12,488 bases of DNA from Phenylobacterium sp. (GTDB lineage: Bacteria > Pseudomonadota > Alphaproteobacteria > Caulobacterales > Caulobacteraceae), in contig JAHUZY010000126.1 of assembly GCA_019264505.1 (NCBI GenBank), forward strand, positions 1 through 12,488. Reading direction: 5' to 3'. Under the pieces are notes generated by a model. That model was not told the DNA's origin and did no database searches. It saw only the letters and a program-made list of their open reading frames with translations. Both the position numbers and the translations under genes were made by a program. Positions 6,933-12,488 of this stretch are shown here, one piece after another (positions within the stretch are counted from its first letter, which is position 1; the number at the start of each line of letters is the position of its first letter).

Positions 6933-8296
6933 GACAGGCCGTAGACTTCGTCCTGAGCGGAGATCGTGCAATCCCACCCCAGGTCCGCCTCGATGCGCGC
7001 CTTCAGTCCGACTGGGCCGTCATCCTCCCCGTGGACGATGAACGTCCGGGCCGGCGGGCGCTTGAAGCCGGCCAGCCACCGCATGATCTCGTCCACGTCC
7101 GCGTGGGCCGAGAGCATCGGGAGGTTCGCCACCTCGGCTCGAATGGGGATCCACTGCCCGTGGATCTTCACTTCACGGGCGCCCCCGAGCAGGGCCTGTC
7201 CGCGGGTTCCGGCCGCTTGATAGCCTGAGAAGAGCACGGTGTTGCGGGCGTCGGGGCCGTACGCCTTCAGATGGTGCAGCACGCGCCCGCCGGTCGCCAT
7301 TCCGCTGGCCGATATGATCACCTTGGGCATGCTGTTGTGGCTTAGAGCCTTCGACTCGTCGACGTCGCGCGTATAGGTCGCGACCTCGCAAGATGCCCGG
7401 CAGACATCCTCGGCCAGCTTGTGATCGGCCCCATGGCGACACAGAAGGTCGGTCGCATCAGTCGCCATGGGACTGTCGAGATAGATGGGCGTCAAAGGCA
7501 GCGCCCCATCCTGCTTGAGTTTCGATAGCAGGTAGAGCAGCTCCTGGGCGCGCCCGACGGCGAACGCCGGAATCACGACAGTGCCGCCCCGCGCGGTCGT
7601 GCGCTCGATCACCTGCAGCAGCGCTTGCGCTGGCGCCACCGGATCGTGGCGACGGTCTCCATAGGTGGACTCCACGATCAGGTAGTCGGCGTGCGGCACG
7701 GGCTCGGGATCGGGCGTGATCGGATCGTCGTAGCGGCCGAGGTCCCCCGAGAAGACGACAGTCTTCCCGCCCCACCGAATCTCGACGGTTGCGGCGCCCA
7801 GGATGTGGCCCGCGTAGCGGAACGTGGCCGTGGCGCCATGTCCAAGGTCCACCGCTTTGCCGAAGGCGACGGGCCGGAGCTGGCCAATGGCGCGTTCGGC
7901 GTCATGCTTGCCGTACAGCGGGAGCGCGGGCTTGTGCTTGGAAAAGCCGTGCCGATTGGCGAACTCGGCGTCGCTTTCCTGGATCTTGGCGCTGTCTAGC
8001 AGCAGGAGTTCCGCCAGATCGGCCGTTGCCGCCGAGCAGTAGATTGGGCCTCGGAAGCCCTCTCGCACCAGCCGTGGCAGGTAGCCGGAGTGATCGAGGT
8101 GCGCATGGGTCAACACCACGGCGTCGATGGAGGCCGCCTCGCGGGACAGCGGCTCCCAGTTCTTGAGGCGCAGGGCCTTCAGACCCTGGAACAGCCCGCA
8201 GTCCACGAGCAGGCTTCGCCCCCCAAGCTCAAGCAGGTGCTTCGAGCCCGTCACCGTTCCCGCGCCGCCTAGCGACGTCAGCGTCAATTTGGCCAT
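6929..8296 (-). CDS. MBL-fold beta-CASP RNase-like protein (RNA-specificity domain)
   Basis: A 455-residue metallo-beta-lactamase of the beta-CASP group, which acts on RNA in bacteria. The zinc ligands are clear: HAHLDH (64-69), GHILGA (163-168), SGDLGR (183-188), and the beta-CASP motifs ESTYGD (209-214), SAHAD (396-400) and VHGE (421-424). SASGMATGGRVLHHL and a GTRGQALLGG-like segment mark the RNA-specificity (RMMBL) domain. The length agrees with single-domain homologues such as Thermus TTHA0252. The ATG at 8296 has GGAGG 4 nt upstream; an in-frame TTG at 8317 is less likely. The end overlaps the phosphorylase start by 4 bp. A soluble cytosolic nuclease that releases nucleotides would feed the next two enzymes. 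The fold is near certain; the RNA target is unknown. Confidence 0.92.
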   Translation of the reverse strand: MAKLTLTSLGGAGTVTGSKHLLELGGRSLLVDCGLFQGLKALRLKNWEPLSREAASIDAVVLTHAHLDHSGYLPRLVREGFRGPIYCSAATADLAELLLLDSAKIQESDAEFANRHGFSKHKPALPLYGKHDAERAIGQLRPVAFGKAVDLGHGATATFRYAGHILGAATVEIRWGGKTVVFSGDLGRYDDPITPDPEPVPHADYLIVESTYGDRRHDPVAPAQALLQVIERTTARGGTVVIPAFAVGRAQELLYLLSKLKQDGALPLTPIYLDSPMATDATDLLCRHGADHKLAEDVCRASCEVATYTRDVDESKALSHNSMPKVIISASGMATGGRVLHHLKAYGPDARNTVLFSGYQAAGTRGQALLGGAREVKIHGQWIPIRAEVANLPMLSAHADVDEIMRWLAGFKRPPARTFIVHGEDDGPVGLKARIEADLGWDCTISAQDEVYGLS

Positions 8297-8326
8297 GCGC
8301 CCTCCGATCCCTGCCAAATACTACGC

Positions 8327-8342
8327 GCGCGGCCGGCCGCGC
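8327..8342. repeat. 16-bp perfect GC palindrome in an intergenic gap
   Basis: GCGCGGCCGGCCGCGC is a perfect palindrome in the 82-bp gap between the ATP-grasp-like gene (ends 8379) and the RNase-like gene (starts 8296). As RNA it could form a six-pair stem with a CCGG loop, but no T-run follows on the minus strand, so it is not a typical intrinsic terminator. It lies between the FNR-like box and the possible -10. Confidence 0.5.
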
Positions 8343-8344
8343 CC

Positions 8345-8358
8345 TTGCCGCAGATCAA
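8345..8358 (-). promoter_or_regulatory. Imperfect FNR/FixK-like site upstream of the RNase-like gene
   Basis: TTGATCTGCGGCAA on the minus strand matches 8 of 10 defined bases of TTGAT-N4-ATCAA; the first half-site is perfect. A possible -10, TAGTAT (8323-8318), places the start near 8311 and the box centre near -40.5, close to the class II FNR position. The GGAGG site then lies just downstream of the start of transcription. Spacing is the main support. Confidence 0.4.
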
Positions 8359-8378
8359 AGCTGCGCCGCTTCCGCCCG

Positions 8379-9653
8379 TCACGTCACGAAGACAGGCGCA
8401 AAGCCGCCGCCCGGCGTGCGGAAGTTCGTTGTCTGACCCTGATAGACCCGCGCCGCGGCGAGGAGCGGCAAGCCGACGTAGGTGTAGAGACGTACGTCAA
8501 GCTTGAGCGCCTGGACCTCGCCGTCGATTCTGATGCGCCGCTCGGTCGGTGCGGCCAGTTCCTGGGCGATATAGCCCCCGCGCTGCACCTCCTCCCAGAC
8601 CCCGCGGGTCATCTTATCGCCGCGATAGACCGCCTTGCCGCCGTGGCCGCCGGCCGGCTTGAAGAAGTACCGTTTGCGCGCCGACCACAGGGCCTCCGCG
8701 GACTCCGGGGTCACCAGGATCGTTCGAGGCACCGCCGAGAGACTGCGCCGCTGGGCGGGCGACAGTCCCCAACCGGCCGGCGCGGCGGGGTCGGACAGCA
8801 CCGTCAGGTTCCGCTTGTCCGCGAGGAGGGCGTGGTTGCGCGGATTAGGCGTGAGAACGACTGCGCCCGCCACATAGGCGTCACGAAGCGCCCGGTGTCC
8901 CTCGCCGTCCAGCGCGAAGTCGACAAGCCGGTTGTAGACCAGATCGATCGCTTCGTCGCCGTGCCGAAGCTGGCCCTGGGCGAAGGACAACTCTGCAGAA
9001 TCGACGATCCTGACCTTCAGGCCGCGCCGCTCGAACGCGCGCTGGGCGAGCAGGAACTCAGGGAAGAGGTACTGCTCGGTCGGGCGATCGTCGATGATGG
9101 CGAGGGTGCGCGGCTGACTGGCGCGCCCCTGAGACCGCCACTCTTGCTCGAACATTTGCCACACGGCCGCCTCGAAATTCGCGGCCGGCGTCGCTTCGAT
9201 TGCGTCTCGCGCCTCGCGGCAGCACGCACCCTGGGCGCGGGCGAGGAAGGCGTTCAGAAAGGCGCCGCCGGCGTTGGTGTTGACTTCGATCAGCTTCGGC
9301 CCGCTCGCGCCGAGATGGAAGTCGTACCCCGTGAAGACGCCGCGGGGCCCGAAGTCATGCCGCGCGATTTCGGGCGCCCAGGCCATCACCGCCGCCTGAT
9401 AGGTGGGGTCGCTGGCCGCCGCCTCGATCGCATCGACGACCGCAAGCATGGCGTCCAGATCCGCGCGCGCGAGGAACACCGGCATTTCGGCGAAAAGGTG
9501 CGGCCGGCCGTCCAGCAGAGCCGCTGCGAGGTCGGCGTCCAGCGCTTCGGCCTGGATCGCCGCAACGAGGCTGGCACGATCCAGCGTGATGCAGAAGCAC
9601 TCACGGTTGAGCACGGCGTCGCGGTTTTCAACACCTCGATCGTCGTGGGTCAT
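8379..9653 (-). CDS. Circularly permuted ATP-grasp-like protein, unknown substrate
   Basis: A 424-residue soluble protein. No exact family name is recognised, but ATP-grasp motifs are visible in permuted order. LIEVNTNAGG, with E123 and N125 as a likely metal-binding E-x-N, comes first instead of last. Then follow DLVYNRLVDF (from 238), an ADKRNL segment (from 278), the nucleotide-binding YFFKPAGGHGGKAVY (329-343), the hinge GYIAQEL (360-366), LKLDVRLY (384-391, D-x-R), and TTNFRTPGGG (408-417). This order is that of the CP_ATPgrasp and glutathionylspermidine-synthase-like families, which join a carboxylate to an amine using ATP. The start at 9653 has GAGGAGAGG upstream; ATG at 9680 is possible. 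It precedes the RNase-like gene by 82 bp, so it could head the same run. The substrate and product are unknown. Confidence 0.72.
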   Translation of the reverse strand: MTHDDRGVENRDAVLNRECFCITLDRASLVAAIQAEALDADLAAALLDGRPHLFAEMPVFLARADLDAMLAVVDAIEAAASDPTYQAAVMAWAPEIARHDFGPRGVFTGYDFHLGASGPKLIEVNTNAGGAFLNAFLARAQGACCREARDAIEATPAANFEAAVWQMFEQEWRSQGRASQPRTLAIIDDRPTEQYLFPEFLLAQRAFERRGLKVRIVDSAELSFAQGQLRHGDEAIDLVYNRLVDFALDGEGHRALRDAYVAGAVVLTPNPRNHALLADKRNLTVLSDPAAPAGWGLSPAQRRSLSAVPRTILVTPESAEALWSARKRYFFKPAGGHGGKAVYRGDKMTRGVWEEVQRGGYIAQELAAPTERRIRIDGEVQALKLDVRLYTYVGLPLLAAARVYQGQTTNFRTPGGGFAPVFVT

Positions 9654-9892
9654 GGGCCTCTCCTCTAAGCCAGTCGACATCAGCCTGACGAAACAGACGA
9701 GAACCGGCATCTTCGCTACCCGCTCGCCGGGCGCGTCGCCCCGCATTGATCGCGATCTTGATTGCGGCGATGGAATGGCCGGCGACCCAGGCGGCTCGAC
9801 AAGTCCCTCGGGCGGAGGCGCAGAGATGGCTGAAACGGTTCATGAGTAGCGCCGGGAATCTAGGGCGGTCGCAACGTCGTGATACGTCCGGG
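9654..9892. other. 239-bp intergenic region between two minus-strand operons
   Basis: No convincing gene is present. A 71-codon frame on the minus strand (9843-9628) lacks a Shine-Dalgarno site, is Arg/Ala-rich and runs into the ATP-grasp-like gene. The region should hold the end of the cytochrome operon transcript and the promoter of the ATP-grasp gene. No stem followed by a T-run was seen after 9893. An imperfect FNR-like motif at 9746-9759 is listed separately. Confidence 0.6.
9746..9759. promoter_or_regulatory. Weak FNR/FixK-like motif upstream of the ATP-grasp-like gene
   Basis: TTGATCGCGATCTT has one perfect half-site and matches 8 of 10 consensus bases. A second TTGAT begins 12 bp later at 9758. 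No well-placed -10 is seen (TAGCGA at 9718-9713 would put the box near -46.5), so this may be chance. Confidence 0.2.
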
Positions 9893-10588
9893 TCAATGTA
9901 CCTTTACCATGCCAACGCCCTTGATGTTGTTAAACGAGTCGGTCTGGTGACAGAGGTAACACTGTTCGACCCGAGCCCCTTTCTGGCCTGAGATGGGTCG
10001 GTCCATCATTTCGAAATGCATCATGTAGTGGCTGGGCGGCGCCTTGTGGCACTGCGCGCAGTCAGTGGACTTGGGACTCGGATGGAGGAAGGTCTTGATC
10101 TCCCAGCTCTCGGTCTGGTGACAGCTGGCGCACTGCTTGCCGAAGAAGCCGCCGTGAGGATCTTGGGCCGCATGGCAGGTGGCGCACTGCAGGCTCCCCG
10201 AGCCGCCATCGCGCCGCCGTGCGACCGCCTCGAGCACAGCGTGATCCATTTTGGTGGGCCGGACGGCGCGACCCTGGTGCTCGACGTGACAACCTTTGCA
10301 GTCCCCGATGTTCTGGTGAAACGCGGTCGCGGGTTTCATCAGCAACTCCTGGGCCGGCGCATGGCAGGTGACGCACTTCTCCGCCGTCACACCCTCGACC
10401 GGCGCATGGCAGCTTTCACACTTGTCGCCCAGGAAGGCGTGGGCCTCGGAAAGGACCCCCGGCCGCACCGCGCCTGTCCATCCAGGCAAGGCGTGGCTGC
10501 CACCTTGCCAAAGCGTCCACACGACCCCAACGACCAAGACCATGCCGAATACGCTCAGCGCCGCGTAGATCTGGCCCGGCAGCTTCAT
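9893..10588 (-). CDS. Membrane-anchored heptahaem c-type cytochrome
   Basis: A 231-residue protein with one N-terminal membrane helix (about residues 7-28, no obvious cleavage site), so the rest lies in the periplasm. Seven CxxCH haem c motifs begin at 57, 72, 97, 135, 153, 177 and 210. Additional His residues (for example in HVEH, MDH, DPHGG, FLHP, SHYMMH and the final H231) could be distal ligands for bis-His, low-potential haems. The CYLCHQTDSFNNIKGVG ending resembles the tail of cytochrome c3-like proteins in proteobacteria. Haem attachment needs the Ccm system encoded elsewhere. The ATG at 10588 shares ATGA with the stop of the upstream b-type cytochrome gene, with GAGGTGG before it, so translation is coupled. 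Likely role: take electrons from the membrane subunit and pass them to a periplasmic acceptor, identity unknown. Confidence 0.9.
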   Translation of the reverse strand: MKLPGQIYAALSVFGMVLVVGVVWTLWQGGSHALPGWTGAVRPGVLSEAHAFLGDKCESCHAPVEGVTAEKCVTCHAPAQELLMKPATAFHQNIGDCKGCHVEHQGRAVRPTKMDHAVLEAVARRRDGGSGSLQCATCHAAQDPHGGFFGKQCASCHQTESWEIKTFLHPSPKSTDCAQCHKAPPSHYMMHFEMMDRPISGQKGARVEQCYLCHQTDSFNNIKGVGMVKVH

Positions 10589-11271
10589 GGGAGCCACCTC
10601 AGTCCATAGTAGACGCCGGACCAGATGTGCAGCGCGAGCAGCGTGTACATGACGATGGCGGCGAGGATGTGGGCGACCACCCACCGGTTCAGCGCGCGCT
10701 TCAAAGTCTCGCGGGCGCCGATGGCGAACTCCAGGTCGGAAATGGCGCCTAGCAGGTGATTGACCTTGAGGCCGGAGGGATCGACCACAACCTCATCCTT
10801 CAGGCCGACGGCGGACAGCGCGAGGCTGTCATAGCGATCCCTCAGCACGGAGAGCTGGCGTTGTTGATCCCGCAAATCCTGGCCAAGCTCGACGAGGAAG
10901 TAGCGTCCGACAAAGCCGGTGGCGACGACCAGAAGCATTGAGACCATGAGCCCCACCCCCAGGGGACTCTCTAGCTTATGGCCTGAGTGCAGGACGCCCA
11001 GCACCGCGCCGATCGCCCCGGCATAGACGTGGAAAGTCAGAATCGCGCCAAGGGAGACCTGCCGCGCGCTGAGCAGCGCCTTCACCCGCCCCTGCCGCTT
11101 CACGAGGGCGTACGCCAGTAGGGCGACAAAGAGCACAGCTGCGGCTACGCCCAGGGCCCCGCCGGCCAAGCTCCCGGGAAACCGCGGCGCTGAATGCAAC
11201 AGGAAGGCAGGCGCGGTGAGCGCAAGTGCGCTCAGCAGGCCTTCCACAATGACTTTCTCACTTCGCGTCAT
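10585..11271 (-). CDS. Integral membrane protein, probable dihaem b-type cytochrome
   Basis: A 228-residue protein with about five membrane helices (near 11-27, 36-56, 76-95, 107-125 and 199-218) and a charged loop of some 70 residues between the last two. H81 and H95 lie on one helix, and H201 and H215 on another, each pair as His-x13-His. This is the arrangement used to hold two stacked b haems across a membrane in cytochrome b and b561-like proteins. H98 is an extra nearby His. No exact family name is recognised, so haem binding is inferred from the His spacing. It starts 1 nt after the reductase stop (TGA-C-ATG) and ends inside the heptahaem cytochrome start. Likely role: electron transfer from the cytosolic reductase to the periplasmic c-haems. 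Confidence 0.78.
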   Translation of the reverse strand: MTRSEKVIVEGLLSALALTAPAFLLHSAPRFPGSLAGGALGVAAAVLFVALLAYALVKRQGRVKALLSARQVSLGAILTFHVYAGAIGAVLGVLHSGHKLESPLGVGLMVSMLLVVATGFVGRYFLVELGQDLRDQQRQLSVLRDRYDSLALSAVGLKDEVVVDPSGLKVNHLLGAISDLEFAIGARETLKRALNRWVVAHILAAIVMYTLLALHIWSGVYYGLRWLP

Positions 11272-11272
11272 G

Positions 11273-12488
11273 TCACGCGTCCACGACGAGGTCGCCGACG
11301 GACTTCGCCTGGCAGGCGAGAATGACCCCGTCGCGCTTTTCCCCCTCCGTCAGAGAATCCTGGACCTCCATGCTCACAGATCCCTGCCGCAGTGGCACCT
11401 TGCAGCGGCCGCAGATCCCGACCCGGCACTCGTAGTCGATGGCGACGCCGATGGCCTCGGCGGCCTCCAGCACCGATTGGTCCGGCGCTAAGCGCCCGGA
11501 CTTGTTGGACTTGGAAAAGGTCACCGTCGCCTGCGCCGACGGCGGGGCCGAGGGAGAGACGACTGCGACATCGACGACGGCCGTGACCGCGGCTGCGGGG
11601 GGCTGGGTTTCCAGAACTGGACCACCCTTCGGGGGCGCGAAGTTCTCCGTCTTCACCTGATCGTCCGGCACGCCCATTCCGCGAAGGACGCCCTTGACCG
11701 CTTCCATCATCGCGGGCGGGCCACAGAGATGGACCCGGCGGCGGACGATCTCCGGAACGGCCGCGGTGATAAACTCGGGCGTCATGAACCCCACCGAACC
11801 AGCCCATTCGGTCCCTTCGGGCTGAGAGACGACAATCGTGACGTGGACGTTCGGGTGCCGGCGCGCGAGATGAGCCAGTTCCTCGCGGAAGATGATGTCG
11901 GCGGGCGTGCGCACCCCGTAGAGAAGGTAGATGTCGTGGGGATAGGCGCGGTCCGTGAGATAGCGCAGCACGCTAATCATAGGCGTAATGCCGACCCCGC
12001 CCGCGATCAGAACGATCCCTTCCGCCTCCTGACCGGTGAAGAAGAAGCTCCCGGCGGGGGCGGCCACCTCGATGAGATCGCCGGCGTCGACGCGGTCGTG
12101 GAGGTGGCGAGACTCCAAGCCGTATTGCTCACGTTTCACGGTCAGCTCGATGTAGTCCCGTTGCGTGGGCGAAGAGGAGATGGTGTAGGATCGGCGGACC
12201 TTCTTGCCATCGATCTCGGAGGTGAACGTCGCGTACTGTCCCGTAAGGAAAGTGAACGGGAAAGGGCCGAGGTTTGGCTCCATCAGCCGGAACGTCTTCA
12301 CGCCGGGCGTTTCGTCGAAAATCGCCTTGATCCGCAGGACGCCGATCCAGGGACGCCGCGCGGGCGCTCCGGCTTCTGCCGCCTTGGACATGACAGCAGG
12401 GGCTGAACCCGGCGAAGCTGCGGGTTCAGCGGTCGATGGCTCAGCTGGAGCGCCGGGTGTCAGCCGCTCGGCCAGCGCGCCCCCCCCG
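11273..12488 (-). CDS. FAD/NAD(P)/[2Fe-2S] oxidoreductase, partial at the window edge
   Basis: An electron-transfer flavoprotein of the ferredoxin-NAD(P) reductase family with a plant-type ferredoxin at its C-terminus, the layout of Hcr-type reductases. Numbered from the ATG at 12391: FAD-binding RSYTISSSP (67-75), NAD(P)-binding IAGGVGITPMISVLRYL (129-145) and LCGPPAMM (222-229), an Ala/Pro/Val linker (about 255-288), then the [2Fe-2S] ligands C322, C327, C330 and C360. That ATG has no Shine-Dalgarno site. The frame stays open upstream to the edge, coding an Ala/Pro-rich stretch (ALAERLTPGAPAEPS, then TAEPAASPGSAPAV) like an interdomain linker; the other two minus-strand frames there contain stops. 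I therefore treat it as the C-terminal part of a longer protein. If not, the protein is 372 residues from 12391. It heads the visible part of the cytochrome operon and probably oxidises NAD(P)H. Confidence 0.85.
   Translation of the reverse strand, partial: GGGALAERLTPGAPAEPSTAEPAASPGSAPAVMSKAAEAGAPARRPWIGVLRIKAIFDETPGVKTFRLMEPNLGPFPFTFLTGQYATFTSEIDGKKVRRSYTISSSPTQRDYIELTVKREQYGLESRHLHDRVDAGDLIEVAAPAGSFFFTGQEAEGIVLIAGGVGITPMISVLRYLTDRAYPHDIYLLYGVRTPADIIFREELAHLARRHPNVHVTIVVSQPEGTEWAGSVGFMTPEFITAAVPEIVRRRVHLCGPPAMMEAVKGVLRGMGVPDDQVKTENFAPPKGGPVLETQPPAAAVTAVVDVAVVSPSAPPSAQATVTFSKSNKSGRLAPDQSVLEAAEAIGVAIDYECRVGICGRCKVPLRQGSVSMEVQDSLTEGEKRDGVILACQAKSVGDLVVDA

Noticed and set aside
6933-6977. Longer phosphorylase starting at the GTG at 6977
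   Set aside because: Possible, but the GTG at 6932 gives the common GTGA overlap with the upstream stop and the family's usual N-terminus.
8297-8317. Longer RNase-like protein from a TTG at 8317
   Set aside because: TTG without a good Shine-Dalgarno site, while the ATG at 8296 has GGAGG at 4 nt.
8127-9668. 513-codon plus-strand open frame opposite the ATP-grasp-like gene
   Set aside because: The opposite strand carries clear ATP-grasp motifs and good ribosome binding sites; this translation is Arg-rich and unlike any family.
9628-9843. 71-codon minus-strand frame in the 239-bp gap
   Set aside because: No Shine-Dalgarno site, unusual Arg/Ala composition, and it overlaps the start of the ATP-grasp-like gene.

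Overview
The window is GC-rich (by eye well above 60%) and densely coded. It contains a FixK/FNR-type site, a CsoR/CopA copper module, multihaem cytochromes, and Shine-Dalgarno sites of the GGAGG type. This fits an alphaproteobacterium, perhaps Caulobacterales; that placement is an inference, because no rRNA or taxonomic marker gene is present. No tRNA, rRNA, CRISPR array, insertion sequence or integrase was seen.

Left part (1-3165), copper handling. A small secreted Met/His-rich protein (6-311, minus) lies beside a CsoR-type Cu(I) sensor (443-721, minus), which is divergent from a Cu(I)-exporting P1B ATPase, CopA (814-3165, plus). The 92-bp csoR-copA gap holds a near-perfect inverted repeat inside the -35/-10 spacer of a good copA promoter, the expected place for a CsoR operator. 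A perfect TTGAT-N4-ATCAA FNR/FixK box lies upstream of the Met/His-rich gene.

Middle part (3162-9653, minus strand). A seven-gene run, read right to left, is: a circularly permuted ATP-grasp-like protein; a beta-CASP metallo-beta-lactamase RNase-like protein; an AMP/thymidine phosphorylase family enzyme; a ribose-phosphate pyrophosphokinase; an MgtC/SapB membrane protein; an SRPBCC protein; and a small lipoprotein. From the RNase-like gene to MgtC the genes overlap or nearly touch (4-bp overlap, 1-nt gap, 8-bp overlap), which suggests translational coupling. The RNase-phosphorylase-PRPP synthase core looks like an RNA/nucleotide-recycling cassette. A second, imperfect FNR-like box sits near -40.5 relative to a possible promoter in front of the RNase-like gene.

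Right part (9893-12488, minus strand). A three-gene electron-transfer operon consists of a flavin/NAD(P)/[2Fe-2S] reductase that is open to the window edge, a five-helix membrane protein with two His-x13-His helices typical of a dihaem b cytochrome, and an anchored heptahaem c-type cytochrome. The genes are spaced by 1 nt and a 4-bp ATGA overlap. Together they could carry electrons from cytosolic NAD(P)H across the inner membrane to periplasmic c-haems.

A plausible unifying reading is an accessory stress island expressed at low oxygen, combining copper defence, nucleotide recycling and an alternative electron outlet. The gene families are readable from sequence. The joint function and the oxygen control are inferences.
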